Made by a program: the position numbers and the translations under genes. A model generated the notes under the pieces. The model searched no databases. It was not told the DNA's origin and was given only the letters and a program-made list of their open reading frames with translations. Source: Sistotremastrum niveocremeum HHB9708 (Eukaryota > Basidiomycota > Agaricomycetes > Sistotremastrales > Sistotremastraceae). Taken from it: a stretch of DNA of 64,000 nucleotides. How positions within the stretch are numbered: position 1 is the first letter of the stretch; the number at the start of each line of letters is the position of its first letter. This document shows positions 1 to 10,900 of this stretch, piece by piece. The stretch spans positions 310,001 through 374,000 of the forward strand of contig KV419407.1 of assembly GCA_001630475.1 (NCBI GenBank). The letters run 5' to 3'.

Positions 1-103
1 GGTCAGTTGACTGACTTTTCGCGCTATGGCTTGCACGTCATCTCGTTTGTGAACCAAACCACTTAAATGCAGTGTGGAGATATGTTGTCTGCCAGATCTC
101 TCA

Positions 104-2929
104 ATGATGCGTCCCCGGATCCTGGCAGCTTGTCTGGCCCTGCTCCCGAGTCTGCCTTCGTCTGCAGGGCAGAACTCGTCATTCACACTTGACTTTCAAG
201 TCCAATCTGGAGGAAACACCAATTATTTCTTTCGCGATGATATCGCAGCGGCTCAGATTCTATTTCCCAATGCAACTGCTGATTCTGGTCCTCAACGATT
301 CGTTGCCGCATTGCCTGCTGGAAACAGTGGGGCTCTCGTTTATTTTATACCGCGCAATGCATCGACTTCTTTGTCTGTGCAAGCTGTCAACGGAAGTCTC
401 ACGTCTACCGTCCAAGCCTTTAACAATACGGGCATCAGTGGCCAAATGTCATTTGACAACAACGCCTCTATGGGAGTTGCAATCATAGGCGCTGTGCGTG
501 CAATGCGAGATTATGTGGAAGGTGGAGGTCTAACGTCAGTTGATTGTTTTTCTCAACGCACGCTTTAACACCCGCTCTTGATTTTAGTCATGAGATCTTC
601 AATTACACGCTGGGCGATTTCAATTCGTCTTATTTACAACTTCATCGCCATAATATCAATGGAACAATCACTTCTGACTTCATTATGCAAACGAACCCGA
701 ATCTGAATCTCTCGTTCAGTATCACGCCCGGAAACAATGGAACATGGACACCTCCGAAGATCGACTTTCTTCTCCCTGTCAACGCTACGACAGGCTATGC
801 CAATTTCACGTTCTTGACCAATGAATCCAGCTTGGCTCCTTTCAATACACAGGATCTATTTCTTCAGTCGCCGCCTGAGGAAGCTAGCCCGGCTCTGATC
901 AATGCTTTGGCTGGGTTGGCCAATGGGACTAGTTCGCAGGGTGACCAGGTGGGTAGGCGAAACTTGTTTCATTCCTGATAAGGAGTCGTCATTATTTCTC
1001 AGGTTTCTTTTTTGACATACGAAAATAAATTCACGGCCGGAGGATGGCGATTCTTGACGTGCGCGACCGCTGAAGCCTACGAGTTCATTTTTTGTTGACG
1101 TTTTAACGATCTCAGTTACTTCGGCCGTGATTCTCTCATAGCCCTTCGTCTTCTCTCGCCTTTGCTCACTTCGGATGCCGTGGAGACTGCCTTAGGAGCG
1201 GTCCTCGAACGGATGAATAGCACTGGTGCACTCTGCCATGAAGGTTGTTTCACTATCTGTTGACTTCGACACTTGTTGAACGTCGTAATCTAGAAACGAT
1301 TGGGGACTATGCAAGTTTCGTCAACATCGGAAATAACCAGAGCTATTTAGGAGCTCAGCCTTTCTATGATTATAAGTATGACACGATCCAATGAGATCAT
1401 ATGTATGGGTTCCTGATCAATGACTATGCGCAGAATGATCGACACTGACCTCTACCTTCTACCGATAGTCAGTCATTATTTCTTGGATCTTCCCCAAGGA
1501 CACAATCGGTCGTCGGCGTTCCTCGCAAAAAACGCCACTCTACAGAATGGAACTTATGCAGAGCTGCTCAAGAGGTAGGGCCAAGAACTGTTCGAAACAG
1601 GGTGCCAAACGTGTTTTTAGGAATATCGATTATAATCTTGCCCGTGCCCAAGCCTTTGCTCATGACCCTACACGGTTCGACAATCTCCTTCGATTGAGGC
1701 CCGGGCAACCAGTAGGCAATTGGCGAGATTCTAATAATGGCCTTGGGTATGGGGTGTATCCCTACGACGTGAACGGTATTTTTCTTCGACCCATTCAACA
1801 ACTTCAGTGGCTTACAACACCACAGCGGCTCTCATGCCGGCTGCCCTCCGAGCGATAGAGGCGTTGTCTCAACAAGACATCATCGACTCAAAGTATAGAT
1901 CTCAAGCATCCAGCTTCGCAGATACCTGGGAAACGCATGCACATAATTTTTTCTCTATAACCCTCAATGAAAGCGCCGCTAGTGCTCGTCTGAACAACTT
2001 TATTGATGCTGCGAATCTAAGCGTGGTTCTACTGAACGAGACAATGTTACCCAAGAAAACGTCTTTTTATGCTTTATCACTAAAAGATGATGGCAACCCA
2101 GTTGAGGTTAGCTAATCTTCCGGCCCCATCCGCATTTCCGTTAATTCATAGGCTTCAGGTCCTTCATTCTGATACGGGCGAGACTTTGTTGTTCGCGGAC
2201 AATGTAACGAATGATACACTTTCACGTGTCGCGCAGTCGTTGCAAGCGTATCCTCAAGGACTTCTGACGCCTCTAGGCATGGTCGTAGCTAATCCGGCGT
2301 ACGATTCAAATACGAGCAACATACACACACTAGATCGCACTCAGTATCAAGGGTGAGTTTGATTCGTTACCTTAGCCTGTAGTTAACACCTTTATCTAGG
2401 ACCGTCGTCTGGAGCTGGCAACAAGGCATGATGGCCGCAGGGCTAGACCGGCAACTAGCTTTCTGTGATGCTTCAAATGTTACCGTGGACTTTATCCCTT
2501 CGCCTTCGAACACACCCGCGTGGTGTCAAGATAAGCAACTAGTCTCGGACCTCCAAAGCGCTCGCACACGTCTCTGGAATTCTATCAACGGCGCCCCGGA
2601 AGGTATGGATGCCACAAATTGATATACCTTTTTCTGAATCTAGTCGACTCCGATCTTTGTAGAGAGGTTCAGTGAGGTGTGGAGTTATTCTTATAATGTG
2701 TCCACGGGACAATGGGGGATTGCAGACTTAGCGTCTATTTCTCGTGAGTATCGACGTTTCGCTTCTCGTCGTCCTGACCTTTTACTGTTGTTAGCGGACG
2801 GTACTGAGTCCGACGCTGTACAACTAGTACGTGTTCACCATCTTCATACCCGAAATTCTGAATAGTAACGTGCGGCAGTGGTCTTTTGGTTTTCTGGCGC
2901 TAGCGGATCCCACCGCGGGGTCAGGTTAA
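104..2929 (+). CDS. Secreted six-hairpin glycosidase-like protein
   Basis: Multi-exon gene for a secreted protein of the (alpha/alpha)6 six-hairpin glycosidase superfamily; the substrate cannot be told from sequence. The ATG at 104 opens a signal peptide (RPRILAACLALLPSLPSS). The N-terminal half is beta-rich with many N-x-S/T glycosylation sequons. The C-terminal half carries the superfamily-like segment GGWRFLTYFGRDSLIALRLL, split by an intron near 1050-1115, and later segments such as WRDSNNGLGYGVYPYDVN and VVWSWQQGMMAAGLDRQL, as seen in glucoamylase or debranching-like catalytic barrels. Introns of about 50-60 bases lie near 510-590, 950-1003 and 2355-2400, and the last joins DAVQL to the final exon ending in TAA at 2927. 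The middle exons (1250-1860) were not resolved base by base. Family assignment is by motif memory and is moderate. Confidence 0.72.
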
Positions 2930-3177
2930 TCGCAGGTCACGACGTTCGACAGTCACAACTGTGTCATTCGGGCCAGAACTTGAGGCGATGTACTTTATTA
3001 TCCTGTTGTAGTACTTTTGTAATGAAAAGATCGATGTACGAATACTAGTAATATATTACTACAGTGCAGACTTATTCTACGTACTTCGGATATAGGCCCC
3101 TTGTCGCCGTTGTTGTGCTCGATTTGTACCAGCTATACAGCTCCACGTTAAGCGCTGAACTCTGCCCATCGTCCACC

Positions 3178-4122
3178 ATGTACGCCTCCCCCGACCTCCA
3201 ATGGCTTTTGCTCCGTGTCAGTCTCCATCTCTATCTCGGCTATGCCCTCATGTCCTAATACCACTCTAGAAAACAAACTCGTACATTGTGAAGCGAGTGC
3301 CCGAGGGACCTGTTTTCTCAAAGGAGCCGGTGCACAACTTTCCTCCTTCATGTGAAACATGGGGTTAACCAGCTTTAGGGCAACCTCCTCAATCTTCACT
3401 CTCATAAATACTCTGGTTTGACAGACCCGAAGGTATGAATGTTGTGCCCTCATCTCTTGCGGAACTTGAGTTGTTGCGAATAGACCATAGCCGTGGACCA
3501 GGCTCCCAACGGTGGCATCTCCATTACTACCCGCAAACTCTCCTCTGGCATCCGCTCCGTTCGCAAGTCTCAGCACCAGCAGAGCATTCGTCCCCGATCA
3601 GGCCCTCGCCGTGCTCACGGTGTCGCTGTCGGTCAGGCGAAGCGTGGCTACCGTCCCGACTTGAGAAAAGTGAGCACTTTCTTTGTTTTTTCTTCAGTTA
3701 CATCCTTTCGTGTTCCTATCTCCACATCCTTCCCCCACCAAACGCAGCTACGTTAGAACCCGTTGGGATTCCTCACTACGGTGTGTATATGAACTTCGGG
3801 CGTGGACACGCTTGCAATATTGAAAACCTCCTTCTGAGCCGATCAAACTCAGTTGTGAGAGAGCTCCAAGTCGCTATCGGGTGGCGTAACTCATGGATGG
3901 TGTTTGCCCGACTCTTTGCAGCCGACATGTCTTGTCATTTATCTCTATTTTCTTCGTTCACTCTCTTTCATCATTGTAATTTGTGCTAATCTACATACAC
4001 AGGCTGCCCTCGCTCGTGTCTCTGCCCTCCTTGCCGTCCAGAAGGGGCCTTCAACCAAGCCTGTGAAGGAGAAAAAGCCAAGAAGTGCCAGAGCTAAGAA
4101 AGCCGCTGCCGCATCGGCATAG
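3178..4122 (+). CDS. RPL28: 60S ribosomal protein eL28
   Basis: Large-subunit ribosomal protein eL28. Five exons splice in frame: 3178-3216, 3270-3329, 3379-3432, 3484-3669 and 4003-4122, about 154 residues. Diagnostic segments are SPDLQWLLLRKTNSYIVKR, the FSKEPGNLLNLHSHKYSG block, APNGGISITTRK and RGYRPDLRKAALARVSALL, which match the eL28 family end to end, followed by a basic Lys/Ala tail. The first three introns are 49-53 bases; the fourth (3670-4002) is 333 bases, long for this genome and a possible host for an intronic RNA. The start is the first ATG in frame and gives the usual family N-terminus. Nothing looks broken. Confidence 0.95.
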
Positions 4123-4285
4123 TGAACTAGTAGTTCGTTCTTGTAGCTATGTGTTCATGTCTCTAGCGATCTATGCCATGCTTTGACTCATGAGTTGCGC
4201 TTTCTTAATTCATTTATGGACTCTTTTCCATCCTGCAAGAACGACTGGCTAAAAATACAACTTGAGATCGATGCGTTATGAAATG

Positions 4286-4788
4286 CTGTCACTATGTTGA
4301 CCCTAGGACTTTCCCTCCAGGTTGGGCAATCTTTCCTGCACCCCCCACTGCCTTCCGTGGTTCAATATGCTCATGTTTCGGTCGGATGTCATCTACTTTC
4401 TTGTGAGGTTCATCAGGTTTCTTCGCATGTTCGGCCCCTATTGTCTTGTATCCAGTGTTTTTGGGTGTTTCATGATGAGACAGACTTTCCGCAGTTGGGG
4501 CAACAGGACGGGGGTAATCGAGAGGCTCTTCGACATCGGGAGCAGGAGACTGTGCATGGTTTCTGTACCTCCGTCAACCATTTCATCTGGACTCAGATAT
4601 CAAAGATCATACACCGTAGCCGCTGGTTTCGCTCTTGGTGTGGAGAGCGAAAGCCTTCGACCGCCGACCTTAACTAGAGAAAGGTTTCCATCTACCCGAT
4701 GAACTTGCGCGATATGGAGAAAGACATGCCTGCTGGTGTATGTTCAGGCTTTATCTGTCCTGCCATCATCAGAAAGGGGGTATGGCTG
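4286..4788 (-). CDS. Small hydrophilic protein, unrecognised
   Basis: A minus-strand gene of unknown function. The 3' exon reads, from about 4568 down to a TAG at about 4288, as a hydrophilic Pro/Glu/Lys-rich tail containing PDVEEPLDYPRPVAPTAES, YKTIGAEHAKKPDEPHKK and GGAGKIAQPGGK. A 50-base GTATGA..GTACAG intron with a TTGAC branch-like site (about 4571-4620) joins it in frame to an exon containing KVGGRRLSLSTPRAKPAATV. Further upstream a possible first exon (ATG near 4788, HTPAGMSFSISRKFIG) is open, but the junction between it and the middle exon is not resolved, so the 5' end is uncertain. I do not recognise a domain. The opposite-strand frames here are Trp/Cys/Phe-rich and look like shadows. 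Confidence 0.42.
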
Positions 4789-5090
4789 CAGAGACGATGA
4801 TATTTGTACAAGGTTGTACGTCACAAAGGTTGGACCTGGTCTCGTGAGGTACCTTGAGTGGGGTCTAGCATCTGCATTCCGGACGGCTACGCCCGATCCG
4901 ATCGTACATTACACTGCTGTTTGCTGATTGATGTGGGCATTCGAGGCTCCCAAGACCTAGGAATTTCATACACAAAACATTATGCACCTTAAGGCGTCAT
5001 CCCTTTAATTTATAGCACATTAAGCACATGTCTAATCCCGCTCGTTTCCCAGTACAACATATTAATAGCAGAGAGTGATAATTTACTGTT

Positions 5091-6133
5091 TCATGAAGTG
5101 CTAGCACTTGCGCTAGAGGCGTCTTTAGATATTTCTTCCTTCTTAGAATGTCCGGAGCTGTTATCACTTGTTGGTGCGCCATCATCAAGATAGAGACCGT
5201 TTTCTTCAATGTACGAGACCACCGGTGCCGGCAGAAGGTATCGAACCGAAAGGCCCCGTCGGATAAACAGTCGAACCTAAACGTCTGGTGAGAATAGCAC
5301 TATACGCTAGTGTGAGTCTTCGAACCTTAGTAGATGAGACATCATTTTGGATCAATTGAGTTATGATGAAGATGTTATGTCGCCAAGCGCCGAGGGTTTC
5401 CGTCGCTCGCGAGATATCCGTGCCAGAACGCTCGATAATGAACGTGCCATATCGGCCCAATATGTGTTCGAGCTACAGGATAGCGAATGAGGGATGCGAC
5501 TCGGGAAAAGACGGTGTTTGACTCACATCGGGCGCTGACCAGACACCGGGCTCGGACATGGTGCTTATGAGATCCGAGCCAGCCAGAAGCATGACTCGAA
5601 CCTTTCGATGCTCTCCTGCAATCAATGAGAAGGGCTCGCAAAGAGGTACAATAAACATACCATCAGCTGTCCTGACACCACCCAGAACCTGATTAATTTC
5701 GTGATCAAAATGATCGAGCACAACAGCTGTGCGCTGATATTCGGTCTGATAGGCCTCCCATGGATCGACCATGAGCCATGAACTGGTCTGTTCAGTAGCG
5801 ATCGAGCACATATTGACCCTATAATGGGGAGCGGCTTCAGTCCTATAGCATATTTTTGCTGCTCGGCAATGCTCACCGATGCTGGGCACTGAGCAGACCG
5901 GGTTTCTTGTAGCTGTCATTGACGGGACTCAGGTATCCTGCTACAACCTCGAATTCGGTGTTTTGTCGCACGTAGTCGACGGCCATTTCAAACATTCGGA
6001 GGTGGAGGTAAGTGACTGGGGAGAACGAGCCACAACCGACAAGGACGAGAGGCGTTTTGTCAGCATTCCTAAGAGTGCGGTTGAAACGATGGCTGGGGAA
6101 CGTATAGTTGTCTGGCGGAGCTGGGAGAGACAT
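5091..6133 (-). CDS. NMA1: Nicotinamide/nicotinate mononucleotide adenylyltransferase
   Basis: Makes NAD or nicotinate-adenine dinucleotide from the mononucleotide and ATP, the last shared step of NAD synthesis. The first exon carries the nucleotidyltransferase signature LVLVGCGSFSPVTYLHLRMFE (G-S-F-x-P-x-T-x-x-H). Later exons give WLMVDPWEAYQTEYQRT, MLLAGSDLISTMSEPGVW and the substrate-binding end NDVSSTKVR followed by LFIRRGLSVRYLLP, all typical of eukaryotic NMNAT. The final splice joins STK to VRLFIRRG, and the protein ends with a short Ser/Asp-rich tail at the TGA at 5091-5093. Start is the ATG at 6133. It is divergent from the repeat-protein gene at 6507. Confidence 0.94.
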
Positions 6134-6506
6134 GGAATGCGAGAGAGAGGCGGGGGGAGAAGGAGCGGAAGGAGACGATAGTGGAGTACTAGTACTTGTG
6201 TGGTCACCGCAGGAAAGTAGTTTTAGATCTTGCCGAGAGTTTGCGCCATTGCTATCAACGCTTATCTAATCGACTCTCCGGAACACCGAGAGTCTCGGAT
6301 ATATCGGCCCAATATTCCGTCTGCGTGATACGTCGGTCTCGTCGCTTTAGAGCCCCCCTCGACACTGTGTGCAGCCTGCTTCAGTCGTTCACGACCGGAC
6401 ACTGAAGATGTTCGTTCTCTAGCTAGTTCCGTTCGTTCGCTTCCCTCGGCGATCAGAAAGGAGCAATCTTCGTTACGTAATCACCACACCGTCAGCGACG
6501 AGCAGC
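6134..6506. promoter_or_regulatory. Divergent intergenic region
   Basis: This 373-base gap separates the starts of the adenylyltransferase gene (minus) and the Trp-Trp repeat gene (plus), so it must hold both promoters. I see no clear TATA box, repeat or RNA gene in it. Confidence 0.4.
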
Positions 6507-7715
6507 ATGATGTCGAACGACTGTGGCGGTCTTCTTGACGCACTCAGAAACGCCTACGCCCGTCTTACACATGACCAACTAGTTCTATTCTGCTCGTTGA
6601 GAGCACTTGCAACAACGGGCGACTTGGTCTCGTTATTGGCCAACCATGATATTCATGCATACTCACCCGCATCTCTCGCATTATCCGCCTGCCCACCTCC
6701 TGCACACAGTGACACCCCCAAACCCGATTCTACACCTCGTATAAGGCCACGGATGCAACAATTACCTGTCGAGATCATTGCCGAAATCCTCGATCATCTG
6801 GGTGATTGGGAGTTGTCCAAGTCCGTCGGTTTGCCAACTTCTTTGCACCCTCCATCGGAATGGACGAGAGCTACCGAAGTCGACCATGCCATACTTACCG
6901 GCTACCTCCCATTGGTTCGTACCCATGCGTTGACCCAAGTTCCTTTCACTCGGATTGGGGCCAAAATAATTCTGCGATTTGGCTTTGTCCATATCTTGGA
7001 ATACCTTCGTACCCAACACCGGAGTAATTTTGAAAAAGAGTTTGGAAAGCATGCAGAGCTTGTTCCTACTAAAGCATCGCTGTATGGTCGAACCAACCTC
7101 TTGTTTTGGTGGAAGAACTGTACAGAGTCAGGGCCCAAAGTGTACGACCACGAGGCCATGGATCTCGCATCCAAGGCGGGTGCGGTCAATGCACTTCACT
7201 GGTGGCATCAGCATTCGGGCTTGCCCCTGCTTTACTCAGAGGCCGCCCTTGATGGCGCATCCATGAAAGGTCATATAGCGGTGCTCAACTGGTGGAAGGC
7301 TTCGGGCCTTCCATTGAAGATTGGCCGGGTGATGGACGCTGCATCCGTGGCTGGCGACACCTCAGTCCTCGATTGGTGGGCATCATCTGGAATAGAGATG
7401 AAATATGACAAGCAACCTCTATATTCCGCCAGTTGTCACGGCAAAGTCTCTGTCTTGCAATGGTGGCTGCATAGCGGTCTGCAAATGATTTACGACAGTG
7501 ACGTGCTGGTTGGAGCTACTCGTCATAATCGGCCAAGTGTGCTGGAGTGGTGGGACAAAACGGGGTTGCCAGTGCCATACCGAATATGCGACATCGAAGA
7601 AGCATTAGAGGATGCTATTGGAGGTGGCGAAGAAGCGAGATCGTGGTGGCGACAGAAAGGCGTAGATTTTCACGCCGGTGATGCGGAATGGATGAAGACA
7701 CAAACTCTTAATTAA
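6507..7715 (+). CDS. Trp-Trp repeat (ankyrin-like) protein with F-box-like start
   Basis: Single-exon gene of 402 residues, unusual beside intron-rich neighbours. Residues 86-105 (LPVEIIAEILDHLGDWELSK) look like a short F-box helix pair. From about residue 190 to 390 there are six or seven tandem repeats of about 29-31 residues built around V-L-x-W-W-x-x-S-G-L, for example VNALHWWHQHSGLPL, IAVLNWWKASGLPLK and VSVLQWWLHSGLQMI. The spacing and alternation of small residues (A-x-x-x-G) resemble ankyrin-type helical repeats. Such WW-bearing repeat proteins are known as lineage-expanded families in mushrooms; partner and role are unknown. It could be a ubiquitin-ligase adaptor if the F-box is real. 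Confidence 0.8.
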   Translation: MMSNDCGGLLDALRNAYARLTHDQLVLFCSLRALATTGDLVSLLANHDIHAYSPASLALSACPPPAHSDTPKPDSTPRIRPRMQQLPVEIIAEILDHLGDWELSKSVGLPTSLHPPSEWTRATEVDHAILTGYLPLVRTHALTQVPFTRIGAKIILRFGFVHILEYLRTQHRSNFEKEFGKHAELVPTKASLYGRTNLLFWWKNCTESGPKVYDHEAMDLASKAGAVNALHWWHQHSGLPLLYSEAALDGASMKGHIAVLNWWKASGLPLKIGRVMDAASVAGDTSVLDWWASSGIEMKYDKQPLYSASCHGKVSVLQWWLHSGLQMIYDSDVLVGATRHNRPSVLEWWDKTGLPVPYRICDIEEALEDAIGGGEEARSWWRQKGVDFHAGDAEWMKTQTLN

Positions 7716-7952
7716 TTTGCTCTGTTATCTTTCTCTGTAGCCCTTATAATTATGCCCGTGCGTTCATAATCTTTTCTGAGGTTCAGGAGTGAGAAATATG
7801 CAAAGGTCCCAGAATGGAAAGACAGTCACGTGAGTACCTTCACATGATCGTGTGTTGTTTGTGCCTGCATCGTTGTGACGAGCGTGACTAAGCGTGTTCC
7901 CGTACATCCTGTTCCGTCTAGCCCTCGTCGGGTTTTCTATTCAACATCGCTC

Positions 7953-10900
7953 ATGTCTTGGGGGCTTGGAGACGACCGCGGAGAGGCACAGTTATCTGAA
8001 ATAAGGAAGCAGCTCTCTAAGAAAGGCCAGTTGCAGCGTTCCCGTTGACTATTTATATTCATTTCATCGCAGACCTTGAGATTACATCGCTCACTCAGAA
8101 TGTCTATAAACTGACAGAAAGCCTTGCACTGAGCAAGGAGTCTCAGAAGGAGGCTTGCAGCAAGGTGCCTACCGTCTCTCATTCACTGCTGGTACACAAT
8201 TCTTACACGCGTAACTTAGCTCGATGCCGAGACCAATCGAGCCACGAAGTTGGAGGCAGATCTCGCTCGCAAGACGGAAGTAAGTAACTCACAGTATAGT
8301 CATTGCTACCCAGCTTGAATTATCTTCTACCTTTTGCAGGATCATCGGAGAGAATTACTGCATCGGCAGAATGTTGAACTGGAATTGACGGCCGCCCGGG
8401 AACAAATCAAACAAGGGCAACGAGATTTCAAGCGACTCGAGACGCGTACGAAACCAATGCAACTTTGACTACCCCCTCTCACCATAACATAGAGCTTGAA
8501 GACGATATGCGAAATTCCTCTAGTTCGAACACGGAGCAGCAGAAGATATCTAAGGAGAAGGCGACGATGGAAGCTAGGATCCGAGAACTAGAAAGTGCAC
8601 TGGCGAAGGCCGAGTCCCGCAATGACTCTCAACCGGCAATGTTGTCCCCACCCACACCAGCAACTCAACGATCCGCACGACCAAGATCGTCCTCACTTTC
8701 AGGGCTTAAAAGCAAAATGGAACAGGACACTAAGCACATGCGTGCGATGGAGGACTCGGCGAAACTGCTGGAAGACAAGCTAGCAAAAGTGCAAATCGAA
8801 GTCAATAAGATGGCAAACGAGAAACTCGCACTGGAAAAGAAGCATTCCCAGGACCTGGAGGAGTATAAGAATGCTCTATCGGAGGCCCAAGACGAAGTGA
8901 AGTATTGGAGGAGCTTAGAATCTCAAGATCCGCTCAAGTCAGCAACTGAAGTAAGCCGGCTGTATTTTTGGGAACGAGCATGCTAATTTTATGTTTATAG
9001 CAGGATAGCGGCGACCAAATTGAACAGGAACGTCTTCGTCAGAAGATAGCCGAGCAAGAGCTTCTGATCACCCAACTTCGTATCCAAATCGAAGAATATG
9101 TCGAAAGTAAAAGCAAGGCAGTTGAGAGCTCACAGGGTACCCCTGAGACGGATGACGGTGTTCTTCCTGTGCATGCATTCCTCTTTCATTGCTCCTGCAG
9201 ACCTGACCGATCTTTAGGTATCGACTGACGCGGATCTCCACCGCGATTTTGCGATCTTGTCAGAAAAGCTTGTTGCAGAGCAGCAATGTGTTCGAGACCT
9301 CAGATCTCAGATCTCCTCACTCGCTGCTGCAATATCGCTCCATGAGCAAGAGAAGATGGGATTGCTATCGCAGAACACAGTGTATCAGGAGACGATATCC
9401 ACTTTGAAGGCGGAGTCGCTGCAGTATCTCACACTGCGTGCGGAACTTCACAACTCGAATATAGCGAGAAAGGAAGCAGACGAAGCCGTCTCCAGTTTGT
9501 CCGCTCAGTTCACAGAACTCTCTGGAATGGAGACCGAGCGAAATAGGATGGCAGAAAGCCTTGAACAAGCCAACTTGGAGCTTTCAGCGTTGCGTACTGC
9601 TCTACTCGAAGCTGAACAAGAAACCTTCAGTCTGAGATCACGACAGAGGTACGTCGTCATGCCTGTACATGGTGTAAAGGCTAATTGATCTCGACTTATT
9701 TCAGCACGTTGCAGACTCAGGCCGAGCTTCAGCTGGACAAAATAAAATCTCTTGAAGCTCAGGTTGCACAACTGTGCTCGGATCTTGAGACTTCCAAGAT
9801 GGAGGGGCAAGAAATAATCGACTTGCACAATCAGACCATCAAGTCTCTGGACATGTCGAAAGCTCGAGTCGCTGAACTGGAGAGCGATGTCGCCGACAGA
9901 TCTACTCTTTCTGAAGCTGAGCGCCGCAATATGGACCTAATTGATGCCAACATGACAATTCGAGCGTTGGAAGACGAGGCACGCCGATCACAAGGGACCT
10001 CTTCTCCGTTCTTTGACACCGATCCTTTCTGTGTCCCTTTGGCCGGACCATCGCACGAGGTGCAGCCCCCCGAACAGGAGAGGACAAGAGCAGTAGAGAA
10101 ATTAATGCTCATGATACAGCGGCTGCGTGCTGAACGGGACGAGCTGCGTCAAGAGTTGGATTTCGTTCAAATGGAGTATTCATTCGCACAGAAAGCCGAA
10201 CCTGAAAGCGCGTTGGATGCTCAAGACGACCACAGTCTTTCTCGTTCATCGTCTGCAGCCGTCGAAGATCCATCGCTTGTATCTCGTAAGGAGAAGACCT
10301 TCGATGTTCTGGCTTTGGTGACCGAGTGGCGAGCCCGCCATTCTGAAACCCTGGATCGGGAGAATCAGTTGTCCGCGCACGAGCATGACGAGCGGCTCGC
10401 GTGCATCCAAAGGCAATTGGAACAAGACAGGGCTCAGAATGCCGCACAGATCTGTGCTCTGCAGGCCGTCGTGCAGGGCCTCGAGGAGCGACATTCTCGG
10501 ATAACATCTGAGGCTACCCTCTCTGCCCAACAACGGGATCTCCTCCAGACCACAATAGAAGCTCTAGAGAATGACCTGAATCAAATGAGACAACGGCTTG
10601 TAGACAAGGAGTGCGAGGTCCAGAGGCTTCTCCGGTGTCATCCCAGCCCCACGCTTCCCTCCACCGAGAGTCACGATCAAACTCATACTACCGCACCAGA
10701 TAGCCATCATCAAGGTTATCTGGCCAAGATCCAGCGTCGAGAGGAGCAAATTGCACTTCATCAGAACGAGATCAGGCGTCTAGAGACTAATGCAAAAATC
10801 GCCGAGGAGACTATCATCGAACTTGAAGGCGAGAGAGAAAAGCTGCTGTCCTCCCTGCACCAGAGAGAGGATCTATCCGCGCAGATTGCTGAACAAGACT

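Noticed and set aside
4294-4702. Two plus-strand frames of about 127 codons
   Set aside because: Rich in Cys, Trp, Phe and Arg with no domain; they lie antisense to a better coding-like minus-strand frame.
5237-5247. B-box-like sequence GGTTCGATACC (minus strand), as in a tRNA gene
   Set aside because: It lies inside the NMN adenylyltransferase coding exon (VRYLLP) and no A box or cloverleaf fits around it.
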